A stretch of DNA of 64,000 nucleotides from Arenibacter sp. ARW7G5Y1. Its GTDB lineage: Bacteria; Bacteroidota; Bacteroidia; Flavobacteriales; Flavobacteriaceae. The DNA is taken from NCBI RefSeq assembly GCF_003201775.1, contig NZ_QJJZ01000014.1:1-64000 (forward strand), given 5' to 3'. Both the position numbers and the translations under genes were made by a program. Shown piece after piece: positions 43,332 to 52,453 of the stretch. The notes beneath the pieces were generated by a model. That model was not told the DNA's origin. It was given only the letters and a program-made list of their open reading frames with translations, and did not search any database. The number at the start of each line of letters is the position of its first letter. Within the stretch, counting starts at the first letter, position 1.

Positions 43332-44549
43332 ATGCGATTACATAGAAATCTAGTGTTTGCGGTTGTTGATGCGTTGAATTTTATATTTAATGAAGGGGAA
43401 TATGCAGATAAGGTAGTAGAAAAAGTACTAAAATATGACAAACGCTGGGGTTCCAGGGACAGGGGTTTTATTGCGGAAACCACCTACGAAATGGTCCGTT
43501 GGAAGCGATTGTATGCGGAAATAGCCGATGTAAAGGCTCCCTATAGCAGACAAAACCTATTTAGGATGTTCGCTGTTTGGGCCGTTCTTAAAGGCATTAA
43601 ATTACCAGACTGGAAGCAAATTGAACCTACACCGGAAAGAAGGATCAAAGGAAAATTTGATGAACTGTCCAAAATAAGGAAATATAGGGAATCTGTACCG
43701 GATTGGATGGACGAACTTTGTGCAAAAGCCTTGGGCGAAGCCCTGTGGACCAAAGAATTACACGCACTGAATGAGCAGGCTGAAGTAATTTTAAGGGTAA
43801 ATACCTTAAAAACTACCAAGGATAATTTAAGCAGTGTCCTCCACGAAGCCGGGGTTGAAACCGAATCCATAAAAGGCTATCCTGACGCCTTAAGGCTAAA
43901 GGAGCGTTCCAATGTGTTTATTACCGAGGCCTTTAAAAATGGCTGGTTCGAAGTACAAGATGCCTCTTCCCAATTGGTGGCTCCTTTTTTGGATGTTAAA
44001 CCGGGTCAACGCGTAGTCGATACCTGTGCAGGAGCTGGGGGTAAAACACTTCATTTGGCGGCACTGATGGAAAACAAAGGACAACTGATCGCATTGGATA
44101 TTTATGGCAACAAACTAAAGGAATTAAAAAGAAGGGCCAAGCGCGATGGAGCCCATAATGTGGAGACCAGAGCCATAGATACCACCAAGGTAATTAAAAA
44201 ACTGTACGATACGGCAGATAGGGTCTTAATTGATGCTCCCTGTACAGGATTAGGGGTACTAAAAAGAAATCCCGACGCCAAGTGGAAATTACAACCCGAA
44301 TTCTTGGAAAAAATAATGGTTACACAGCAACAGATCCTTCAGGATTACAGCAGGATCGTTAAACCCGGAGGTAAATTGGTCTATGCTACCTGTTCCATAC
44401 TACCACAGGAGAATATACAGCAAGTAAAAAAATTCCTCGGTTCCGAAGCCGGTAAGGACTTTAGCCTAATCAAGGATAGCAATATATATGCCTGCAAAAC
44501 CGGATTTGACGGATTCTATATGGCCTTATTGGAAAAAAAACCTGCTTAA
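43332..44549 (+). CDS. RsmB/NOL1-NOP2-type rRNA cytosine-C5 methyltransferase
   Basis: 405 residues. An N-terminal NusB-like RNA-binding domain (about 1-125) and a methyltransferase domain with VVDTCAGAGGKTLHLAA (SAM), the catalytic Cys pair DAPCTGLGVLKRNPDAKWK and VYATCSILPQEN. It methylates a cytosine of 16S rRNA, most like RsmB (m5C967), in the cytoplasm. A strong terminator follows. Confidence 0.92.
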   Translation: MRLHRNLVFAVVDALNFIFNEGEYADKVVEKVLKYDKRWGSRDRGFIAETTYEMVRWKRLYAEIADVKAPYSRQNLFRMFAVWAVLKGIKLPDWKQIEPTPERRIKGKFDELSKIRKYRESVPDWMDELCAKALGEALWTKELHALNEQAEVILRVNTLKTTKDNLSSVLHEAGVETESIKGYPDALRLKERSNVFITEAFKNGWFEVQDASSQLVAPFLDVKPGQRVVDTCAGAGGKTLHLAALMENKGQLIALDIYGNKLKELKRRAKRDGAHNVETRAIDTTKVIKKLYDTADRVLIDAPCTGLGVLKRNPDAKWKLQPEFLEKIMVTQQQILQDYSRIVKPGGKLVYATCSILPQENIQQVKKFLGSEAGKDFSLIKDSNIYACKTGFDGFYMALLEKKPA

Positions 44550-44570
44550 AAGAAGAAATCGATTAAAAAA

Positions 44571-44605
44571 AAAGAGGCTGTCCATGTTTATGGACAGCCT
44601 CTTTT
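44571..44605. terminator. Bidirectional terminator after the rRNA methylase gene
   Basis: AAAGAGGCTGTCCAT and ATGGACAGCCTCTTT form a perfect 15-bp stem with loop GTTT, with A/T runs on both sides. It separates two convergent genes. Confidence 0.9.
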
Positions 44606-44618
44606 TAGTTGCTATTTC

Positions 44619-45059
44619 CTAAAGTCCTATCCTAACGCTAGGTGTGCTTATCCCTACTCCCGTGCGGATAGTTGTCCCTTTGGAATGGGATCCATAGCGA
44701 TAAGGTTCGTTGTGGTAATAATAGAAACTGGCATGTGTATGGTAATGGTCACTGTGATGACAATGGTCGTCACAATGACTGCGATGTACCGCATAAGCGT
44801 CCCTCTTAGCTTTCATATATGCCTTATAAGCCTTTTTATCCCTCTTCTTCAATCGGCCCTCATACTCCTTTTGTGATTCCCAGAATTCTTCCTCCTCCCT
44901 TTCTGCCAATTCCTGGGATTGCTCAAATTGGGCATCTTCCCTGGCCCTCTGCTCATAGTAAGTAAGCTTTTCCTGTTCGGTGGTTACTACTTCCTGGGCT
45001 ATTGATCCCTCAATAGAAAAAAGTAGAATCGCTAAAATTAAAAATTGTAATCCCTTCAT
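44619..45059 (-). CDS. Secreted His-rich acidic coiled-coil protein, unknown function
   Basis: 146 residues; signal peptide 1-21 (ending SIAQ), a charged helix (about 30-85: EEEEFWESQKEYEGRLKKRD) and a histidine-rich segment at about 93-115 (HRSHCDDHCHHSDHYHTHA). Such His clusters bind Zn, Ni or Cu, so metal storage or sensing in the envelope is possible; no family is recognised. An unusual inverted repeat lies directly before its ATG. Confidence 0.7.
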   Translation of the reverse strand: MKGLQFLILAILLFSIEGSIAQEVVTTEQEKLTYYEQRAREDAQFEQSQELAEREEEEFWESQKEYEGRLKKRDKKAYKAYMKAKRDAYAVHRSHCDDHCHHSDHYHTHASFYYYHNEPYRYGSHSKGTTIRTGVGISTPSVRIGL

Positions 45060-45066
45060 AGCTACA

Positions 45067-45119
45067 TTGTTTTATATAAACTGTGATTTTATTTCTCTCA
45101 CTGTTTGTATATAAAACAA
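45067..45119. promoter_or_regulatory. Long hairpin in the leader of the His-rich protein gene
   Basis: TTGTTTTATATA (45067-45078) and TATATAAAACAA (45108-45119) are perfect 12-bp arms; inner bases AACTGTGA/TCACTGTT extend the stem with one mismatch and a 2-nt bulge. The stem ends 7 nt before the start codon on the minus strand, so it could occlude translation or be an operator. Confidence 0.55.
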
Positions 45120-45162
45120 CCTACTGGAAAATTACCCTACTTGGTTTCATAAAAAATGATTG

Positions 45163-46974
45163 TCAAAAAACCTCCTTTTTGGTATTTATGGTAAGTTCAT
45201 CCGGGTGTATCAACGATTCCGCCAAACTACTGGTCTTTGGCAACTCATACTTAAAATAGAATTTCATTGTATGGATTTTACTGAGGTAGAACTCCTTGGA
45301 GTGGCTTTGGTCCCCGTCCTGGATATTTCGCTCCGCATTTACCGCAATATCCAACCATAGCCATGCTATAACGACATGACTTAAGAATTCCATAAACAGG
45401 TTGGCATCGGACAAATAACGTTCGTAATTGCCCTTTTTGGCAAAAGGCATTAAAAAATCCAAAACCTCCCTTGCCAATTTAATCTTGTCTGCCAGGCTTT
45501 TGGCCGATGAACGCAACCCATTGAACTCCATGGCAGCGGTTATGGTATGCAATATTTCATTTAACAATAATTCCAAGGCCTTGCCATTTTCCATGGGGAC
45601 CTTACGTCCCAATAAATCTTGGGATTGTATCCCAGTGGTTCCTTCATAAATACTGAATATACGTATGTCCCTATAGTATTGTTGAAGAATAAAATCCGAA
45701 CAGAATCCATATCCGCCCAATACCTGCATCCCATTGCTCACAGACAAGGTACCGGCCTCGGTTGGATACGTTTTTACAATGGGAATGATCATTTCCAATA
45801 ATAGACGGTACTTTTCCTTGATGTCCTGGTTTTTGGTGGATTGAATGATATCGTAATATTTGGCCGCCAATAGAACCAAACTCAAAGAACCTTCGGCAAT
45901 CGATTTTTGTAACAATAACATGCGCCTTACATCTGGATGTTCAATTATCAGGCACGGTTTTTCATTGGGATCTTTTTTTCCATCGCTGGCAAGTTTTCGC
46001 CCTTGGGGCCGTTCATTGGCATACTCCAATGACGCTTGATACGCTGCCATACTAATGGCTGCACCCCCTCGCCCAACACTTATCCTGGCACTATTCATCA
46101 TCAGGAACATATACTTAAGGCCTTTATGTGCCTCACCTACCAGCCAGCCATGGCAATCGCCCTTGTCACCAAAACCTAAATGGGTCGTAGCATATCCCCG
46201 TTGGCCCATTTTCTGAAAATCGGCCACTGTCATCACATCGTTACTTATTAAACGTCCATCCTTATCCATCCTAAGCTTAGGTACCACAAATAAGGATATA
46301 CCCTTGGTTCCGGACGGGGCACCTTCCAATCTTGCCAACAATAGATGTACTACATTTTCTGCGTATTGATGATCGCCACCTGAAATAAAAATTTTTTGTC
46401 CGGATATCTTATAATAATCTTGCCCGGTAGGGGTTGCCTTGGTAGTTATATCGGACAAGGAACTTCCTGCCTGGGGTTCTGTAAGGCACATGGTACCGCC
46501 CCAATCGCCGGAAAGCATTTTGGGAACATAGGTTTTCTTAAGGTTTTCATTGGCAAAATGAACAATCAGCTCCGCAGCGCCTTGGGTCAATCCTATATAT
46601 CCCGGCAGATGATTGTTTGCTGCCTCCTGAATATAGGCCGAAGCGGTATGGATTGTAAATGGCAACTGCAATCCCCCATCCCCATAATCAAAAGGCCCCG
46701 AAATAATCCCCATTTCGCCCCCCTTCTTCATCATTACATCAACCTGCTTATGCACCATTATGGTTCCATTTTTATACGTAGCCGGCGTTTCATCCATTTC
46801 CTTGAAGTACGGAAATAATTCACGATCGGAAAATTCCTTGATCGCATTTAAAAACAGATCCAAGGAGTCCTTGTCATAATCTTGGAACCTTTCTGCCGAT
46901 AACAAATCCTCCAACCCATGTACATGGTATAACAAATATTTTAATGTTGCGATATCTACGTATTCCTTGGCCAT
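45163..46974 (-). CDS. Acyl-CoA dehydrogenase, long form
   Basis: 603 residues, with the N-, middle and C-terminal acyl-CoA dehydrogenase domains plus the extra C-terminal domain of the 600-residue subgroup. FAD/acyl motif GGTMCLTEPQAGSSLSDI near 160 and the IFSIYEGTTGIQSQDLLGRK motif near 435 are seen. A flavoprotein that desaturates acyl-CoA in the cytoplasm. It is not linked to the fad operon in this window, so a different chain length or substrate is likely. Confidence 0.93.
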   Translation of the reverse strand: MAKEYVDIATLKYLLYHVHGLEDLLSAERFQDYDKDSLDLFLNAIKEFSDRELFPYFKEMDETPATYKNGTIMVHKQVDVMMKKGGEMGIISGPFDYGDGGLQLPFTIHTASAYIQEAANNHLPGYIGLTQGAAELIVHFANENLKKTYVPKMLSGDWGGTMCLTEPQAGSSLSDITTKATPTGQDYYKISGQKIFISGGDHQYAENVVHLLLARLEGAPSGTKGISLFVVPKLRMDKDGRLISNDVMTVADFQKMGQRGYATTHLGFGDKGDCHGWLVGEAHKGLKYMFLMMNSARISVGRGGAAISMAAYQASLEYANERPQGRKLASDGKKDPNEKPCLIIEHPDVRRMLLLQKSIAEGSLSLVLLAAKYYDIIQSTKNQDIKEKYRLLLEMIIPIVKTYPTEAGTLSVSNGMQVLGGYGFCSDFILQQYYRDIRIFSIYEGTTGIQSQDLLGRKVPMENGKALELLLNEILHTITAAMEFNGLRSSAKSLADKIKLAREVLDFLMPFAKKGNYERYLSDANLFMEFLSHVVIAWLWLDIAVNAERNIQDGDQSHSKEFYLSKIHTMKFYFKYELPKTSSLAESLIHPDELTINTKKEVF

Positions 46975-47172
46975 GCTATTATTTGGTGTTTAATGTTATT
47001 ACATTCCCAAGATACAATTTACTCCTCAAATAGAAGCACCTACAAAAAAATGAAGTTATTTGGAAAGTTTAGGCGCTAACAAAACAAACGGAAACCTGCC
47101 AAACTGGTATATATACATTAGAAACAGGCATAAGTTTTTTACCTTTAACCTTCCATTGGGTTTAGGAAAGGA

Positions 47173-48039
47173 ATGAACAACGAGCACTCAGCTATAAAGA
47201 CCACTTATTTCAGCATAGCTGGCAACATTGTTCTGGCCATAATTAAAGCTTTGGCCGGTTTTTTCGGCAATTCCTACGCTTTAATCGCCGATGCCATTGA
47301 ATCCACCACCGATATTTTTTCCTCACTCTTGGTATTGTTTGGACTTAAATATGCTAAAAGACCAGCGGACAAGAATCACCCTTACGGCCATGGTAGGATA
47401 GAGCCCCTAATTACCTTTTTGGTAGTAGGTTTTTTAATCACCTCGGCTACCATTATTGCCTATGAAAGCATCATGAACATTTTAACCCCGCACAAAACGC
47501 CTAAATCCTGGACCTTATTGGTTTTGGGGGTCATTATTTTGTGGAAGGAGATTTCATATAGGGTGGTCTTAAAAAAAAGTATCATGACCAACAGTTCTTC
47601 CTTAAAGGCCGATGCCTGGCACCATAGAAGCGATGCCATCACCTCTATTATGGCTTTTATTGGAATAACCATTGCTTTAATATTTGGAAAAGGTTATGAA
47701 ACAGCTGATGATTGGGCAGCCTTGGCCGCCTCATTTTTTATTTTTTACAATGGTTATCTGATTTTTAGACCTGCCCTTGGGGAAATAATGGACGAGCATT
47801 TATATGATGACCTTATCGCTGAAATTCGACAAGTTTCATTAACCGTTGATGGCATATTGGGAACTGAAAAATGTTTTATCCGAAAAGCAGGTACAAAATA
47901 TCATATAGACCTGCATGCCCAGGTAAACGGGAGTATTAGCGTAAAAGAAGGGCACAGCTTATCGCATAAACTCAAGGACAGACTACGGAAGGATATCCCC
48001 AATATTGGGCATGTCCTAATACATATTGAACCCAATTAA
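47173..48039 (+). CDS. Cation diffusion facilitator (CDF) metal efflux protein
   Basis: 288 residues, six TM segments. The metal site D/H motifs are SYALIADAIESTTD (TM2) and WHHRSDAITS (TM5), with the HPYGHGRIEPL linker, and a C-terminal cytoplasmic domain (GTKYHIDLHAQVNG). It should export Zn2+, Co2+ or Fe2+ in exchange for protons. Confidence 0.9.
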   Translation: MNNEHSAIKTTYFSIAGNIVLAIIKALAGFFGNSYALIADAIESTTDIFSSLLVLFGLKYAKRPADKNHPYGHGRIEPLITFLVVGFLITSATIIAYESIMNILTPHKTPKSWTLLVLGVIILWKEISYRVVLKKSIMTNSSSLKADAWHHRSDAITSIMAFIGITIALIFGKGYETADDWAALAASFFIFYNGYLIFRPALGEIMDEHLYDDLIAEIRQVSLTVDGILGTEKCFIRKAGTKYHIDLHAQVNGSISVKEGHSLSHKLKDRLRKDIPNIGHVLIHIEPN

Positions 48040-48141
48040 AATATATTGCGGACTGTGTTTTATATTAGACCCCATACAGAAATTAACAATTGTTGTCCAA
48101 AACTGTTAACTATTCTAATGAAAAATTACACATTAAAACCG

Positions 48142-48149
48142 TAAATTTG
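48142..48149 (+). promoter_or_regulatory. -7 promoter element of purL
   Basis: TAAATTTG matches TAnnTTTG 32 bp before the purL ATG. The upstream -33 position has no clear TTTG. I see no PurR-like operator. Confidence 0.45.
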
Positions 48150-48181
48150 CAGCTTTCTCAACCATACAATTTACATATTAG

Positions 48182-51100
48182 ATGATTCATTTCTTCGGAG
48201 ACCTTAGCACTAAGATATTTGCGGTACAAACCAAAAACGACCTGACCCAAGAAGATAGCGTAAAACTCACATGGTTGTTCGGCAACCAACCCAAGATAAA
48301 CGCGGCGTCATTGGACGCCTTTTTTGTTGGTCCAAGGGCAGCCATGATAACCCCATGGAGCACTAATGCTACAGAGATAACACAAAATATGGGGGTTACA
48401 GGTATTATTAGAATTGAGGAGTTTATTGTGGTAGACCAGGATGAAAATGGGTTCGACCCCATGCTTTCCCAAAAATACCATGGCCTTACGCAAGATATTT
48501 TTAAGGTTGATGTAATGCCCGCCCCTATTCAGGAAATAGTGGATATTGCCCAATATAATGAGCAGGAGGGATTGGCTTTGAGCGAAGAGGAAGTTACTTA
48601 TTTAAAGCAGGTCTCCGAGAAAATTGGCCGCAGTCTTACGGATTCAGAAGTTTTTGGCTTTAGTCAAGTGAATTCAGAACATTGTAGGCATAAAATTTTT
48701 AATGGAACTTTTGTTATCGACGGAGTAGAAAAGCCATCTTCGCTTTTTAAACTCATCAAAAAAACATCACAGGAACATCCTGGGGATATAGTCTCGGCAT
48801 ATAAGGACAATGTGGCCTTTCTAAAAGGGCCTAAAGTGGTGCAATTTGCCCCCAAATCTGCTGACAAGCCAGATTTTTACCAAGAAAAACCCTTTGAATC
48901 GGTTATTTCCTTAAAGGCCGAAACCCATAACTTCCCAACCACCGTAGAGCCTTTTAATGGTGCTGCTACTGGAGCCGGTGGAGAAATCAGGGACCGTTTG
49001 GCCGGAGGAAAAGGCTCCTTGCCCTTGGCAGGAACCGCGGTGTACATGACGGCCTATTCCCGTTTGGAAGAAAACAGGCCTTGGGAAAAGGGAATGACGG
49101 AAAGGAATTGGCTTTACCAAACCCCTATGGATATTTTAATTAAAGCATCCAATGGAGCTTCTGATTTTGGAAATAAATTTGGACAACCGTTAATTGCCGG
49201 GTCCGTACTTACTTTTGAACATGATGAAGCCGTTGAACCAACGGCAGGCGAACAAGGTAGAAAATTGGGTTATGACAAGGTGATTATGCAGGCCGGGGGA
49301 ATTGGTTATGGCAAGGCGGAGCAAGCGTTAAAAGACATACCCAAAACAGGGGATAAAATTGTAATCCTTGGAGGTGACAACTATCGCATTGGGATGGGGG
49401 GCGCCGCAGTATCCAGTGCCGATACGGGAGAATTTGGGGCTACCATAGAACTCAATGCCATCCAGAGATCCAATCCCGAGATGCAAAAAAGGGCCGCAAA
49501 CGCCATTCGGGGAATGGTAGAGAGCGACCATAACCCCATTGTTTCCATTCACGATCACGGTGCCGGAGGTCATTTAAATTGTTTGTCCGAATTAGTGGAA
49601 GAAACAGGTGGCAAAATAGATATGGACAAACTGCCCATTGGAGACCCTACCCTATCGGCCAAAGAAACCATTGGGAACGAATCCCAAGAACGTATGGGCT
49701 TGGTAATTGGAAAAAAAGATGTAGACATACTGCACCGAATCGCCGATCGGGAACGATCACCCATGTATGAAGTTGGTGATGTTACGGGAGACAAGAGGTT
49801 TACCTTCAAATCTGCAACCACTGGAGAAAGTCCAATGGATCTGGATCTATCGGATATGTTCGGGAGCTCCCCCAAAACAGTCATGAACGATTCCGCAATA
49901 ACAAGAAAATATTCCGCCCCGACCTATTCCCTGGAACACTTTCACGATTATTTGGATCAAGTATTGCAATTGGAAGCTGTTGCCTCCAAAGACTGGCTCA
50001 CGAATAAAGTGGACCGTTGTGTAGGGGGAAAGGTAGCCAAGCAACAATGTGCAGGACCTTTGCAGTTGCCCTTGAACAATTGCGGTGTAATGGCACTGGA
50101 TTATAAAGGGAAGGAAGGAATAGCCACTTCTATAGGCCACTCCCCTATTTCTGGATTGATAGACCCTTCAGCAGGTAGTAAGAACAGTATAGCAGAAGCT
50201 TTGACCAATATTGTCTGGGCCCCCTTAAAAGACGGCTTGGACTCGGTTTCGCTCTCCGCCAACTGGATGTGGCCCTGCAAAAATCCTGGAGAAGACGCAC
50301 GATTGTACGAGGCGGTACAGGCCATTTCGGATTTTGCCATAGAACTGGGAATAAATGTCCCCACCGGAAAAGACTCCTTGTCCATGAAGCAACGCTACAA
50401 GGACCAAGAAGTTATAGCCCCGGGAACGGTTATCATTTCGGCCGCAGGTAACTGTAACGATATTACCAAGGTGGTAGAACCGGTCTTACAAAAAAATGGT
50501 GGAGACATATATTACATCAACCTATCCAATGATGCGTTTAAATTGGGAGGATCATCCTTTGCCCAAATTTTAAATGCCATTGGTGATGCAGCACCTACCA
50601 TTAATGATGCCGTTAATTTTAAGACCGTATTCAACACACTCCAAGGTCTGATCCTTGACGGAAAGATACTGGCCGGGCATGATGTAGCTTCAGGGGGACT
50701 GATTACCACTCTTTTGGAACTCTGCTTTGCCGACCTGGATTTGGGTGCCAGCTTGGATTTGACGCCTATAGGTGAGGCCGATACCATTAAATTATTGTTT
50801 TCGGAAAATGCGGGAATCGTTTTTCAGGCCAAGGACAGCTCAATTGAAAATGAGTTGGCCGATGCAGGCATTGAGTATTTCAATATTGGATCGGTCAGCA
50901 CAAAAGCTACCCTCACCATAAAAAATCAAGGAATGGAAATGGGATTGAATATCAATTCCCTTCGTGATACATGGTTCAAGACATCCTATCTCTTAGACAG
51001 AAGGCAAACCGCCAACAACTTGGCCAAAGAGCGTTATACCAATTACAAAAACCAGCCATTAGAATATACCTTCCCGGCCCAATTTAGTGGCAAGTTGCCC

Positions 51101-51868
51101 AATGATGCCAAAGAAAGACCCAAAGCGGCCATCTTACGGGAAAAAGGCAGTAACTCGGAGCGAGAAATGGCCAATGCCATGTACCTGGCCGGTTTTGATG
51201 TGAAGGATGTTCATATGACCGATCTGATATCCGGAAGGGAAACCCTGGAAGATATCCAATTTATAGGTGCCGTGGGAGGATTCTCAAACTCGGATGTGTT
51301 GGGAAGTGCCAAAGGTTGGGCAGGAGCCTTTAAGTACAACGAAAAGGCCAATACAGCACTAAAGAATTTCTTCGCCAGACCCGATACACTTTCCATAGGT
51401 ATTTGTAATGGTTGCCAGTTATTTATGGAATTGGAATTGATTAATCCAGAACATAGTGAACACGGTAAAATGACCTATAATGATTCCCATAAACACGAAA
51501 GCGGATTTACCTCCGTAATGATCCAAAAAAATAATTCCATAATGCTTTCCAGCTTGGAAGGAGCCAAATTAGGAGTTTGGATATCCCATGGTGAAGGGAA
51601 GTTTAAACTACCTCTGGCCAAAGAAAATTATAATATAGTGGCCAATTATGGTTACGAGGCTTATCCGGCAAATCCCAATGGCAGTGATTTCAATACCGCA
51701 ATGTTATGTGATACCACGGGCCGACACCTAGTGACAATGCCACACATAGAACGGTCTATTTTTCAATGGAACTGGGCAAATTATCCCGCAGGAAGAAAAG
51801 ATGAGGTTACACCCTGGCTGGAAGCATTTGTAAATGCCAGAAAATGGCTGGAAGCCAACAATGGTTAA
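48182..51868 (+). CDS. purL: Phosphoribosylformylglycinamidine synthase, large type
   Basis: 1228 residues, the long single-chain form found in proteobacteria and Bacteroidota. It converts FGAR plus glutamine and ATP to FGAM, the fourth step of purine synthesis. The N-terminal linker region (FSQVNSEHCRHKIFNGTF), two AIRS-like ATP domains (KAETHNFPTTVEPFNGAATG; MWPCKNPGEDA; VPTGKDSLSMKQRY), and a C-terminal glutaminase with its nucleophile Cys in IGICNGCQLFMELEL are all complete. It has its own promoter. Confidence 0.97.
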   Translation: MIHFFGDLSTKIFAVQTKNDLTQEDSVKLTWLFGNQPKINAASLDAFFVGPRAAMITPWSTNATEITQNMGVTGIIRIEEFIVVDQDENGFDPMLSQKYHGLTQDIFKVDVMPAPIQEIVDIAQYNEQEGLALSEEEVTYLKQVSEKIGRSLTDSEVFGFSQVNSEHCRHKIFNGTFVIDGVEKPSSLFKLIKKTSQEHPGDIVSAYKDNVAFLKGPKVVQFAPKSADKPDFYQEKPFESVISLKAETHNFPTTVEPFNGAATGAGGEIRDRLAGGKGSLPLAGTAVYMTAYSRLEENRPWEKGMTERNWLYQTPMDILIKASNGASDFGNKFGQPLIAGSVLTFEHDEAVEPTAGEQGRKLGYDKVIMQAGGIGYGKAEQALKDIPKTGDKIVILGGDNYRIGMGGAAVSSADTGEFGATIELNAIQRSNPEMQKRAANAIRGMVESDHNPIVSIHDHGAGGHLNCLSELVEETGGKIDMDKLPIGDPTLSAKETIGNESQERMGLVIGKKDVDILHRIADRERSPMYEVGDVTGDKRFTFKSATTGESPMDLDLSDMFGSSPKTVMNDSAITRKYSAPTYSLEHFHDYLDQVLQLEAVASKDWLTNKVDRCVGGKVAKQQCAGPLQLPLNNCGVMALDYKGKEGIATSIGHSPISGLIDPSAGSKNSIAEALTNIVWAPLKDGLDSVSLSANWMWPCKNPGEDARLYEAVQAISDFAIELGINVPTGKDSLSMKQRYKDQEVIAPGTVIISAAGNCNDITKVVEPVLQKNGGDIYYINLSNDAFKLGGSSFAQILNAIGDAAPTINDAVNFKTVFNTLQGLILDGKILAGHDVASGGLITTLLELCFADLDLGASLDLTPIGEADTIKLLFSENAGIVFQAKDSSIENELADAGIEYFNIGSVSTKATLTIKNQGMEMGLNINSLRDTWFKTSYLLDRRQTANNLAKERYTNYKNQPLEYTFPAQFSGKLPNDAKERPKAAILREKGSNSEREMANAMYLAGFDVKDVHMTDLISGRETLEDIQFIGAVGGFSNSDVLGSAKGWAGAFKYNEKANTALKNFFARPDTLSIGICNGCQLFMELELINPEHSEHGKMTYNDSHKHESGFTSVMIQKNNSIMLSSLEGAKLGVWISHGEGKFKLPLAKENYNIVANYGYEAYPANPNGSDFNTAMLCDTTGRHLVTMPHIERSIFQWNWANYPAGRKDEVTPWLEAFVNARKWLEANNG

Positions 51869-51873
51869 TTCCC

Positions 51874-52326
51874 ATGGTCTTTAGGAAAGCTACCAAGGAA
51901 GACTTGCCGGCAATTATAGAAATGATTGCCAATGACACCTTGGGCCGATTGCGGGAGAGGTATGGGGATCCGCTTCCTAAAGAGTACTATAATGCCTTTG
52001 AAAGAATTGATGGGGATGAAAATCAAGAACTAATCGTTATGGAGAATTCCAAAAAAGAAGTCGTGGCCTCTTTTCAATTGAGTTTTCTCCAATATTTAAC
52101 CTATGTAGGAGGTATTCGCTGTCTTGTAGAAAATGTACATGTAAGGGAAGATTTAACAGGCAAGGGAATAGGCAGACAAATGTTTCAATGGATTATTGAA
52201 AGGGCAGAAGAAAAAGGAGTCCATATGGTACAGTTGACCTCCAACAAACTACGCCCCAATGCTATTCGATTTTACGAAGCCATTGGATTCACGGCTACCC
52301 ACGAAGGATTTAAACTGCATCTATAA
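51874..52326 (+). CDS. GNAT-family N-acetyltransferase
   Basis: 150 residues from MVFRKATKEDL, 5 bp after the purL stop. The acetyl-CoA motif is VREDLTGKGIGRQMF. The conserved helix-strand VQLTSNKLRPNAIRFYEAIGF ends the fold. Substrate unknown. It is probably cotranscribed with purL. Confidence 0.9.
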   Translation: MVFRKATKEDLPAIIEMIANDTLGRLRERYGDPLPKEYYNAFERIDGDENQELIVMENSKKEVVASFQLSFLQYLTYVGGIRCLVENVHVREDLTGKGIGRQMFQWIIERAEEKGVHMVQLTSNKLRPNAIRFYEAIGFTATHEGFKLHL

Positions 52327-52340
52327 TCCCACAAATTAAA

Positions 52341-52407
52341 ATCCCTTGTATAGAAGTTGGAAAAATATGCCTGTTCAGCACAAAAGTCCATCTTCTATTC
52401 AAGGGAT
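52341..52407. repeat. Long inverted repeat between convergent genes
   Basis: ATCCCTTGTATAGAAG (52341-52356) and CTTCTATTCAAGGGAT (52392-52407) pair over 16 positions with one T-T mismatch and a 35-nt loop. It could serve as a terminator for either flanking gene, but T-runs are absent, so it may be an RNA structure of another kind. Confidence 0.55.
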
Positions 52408-52453
52408 ATTTGCTAACTAATTACAATCCCCTTAAAGGAAGCCCATTATACTT

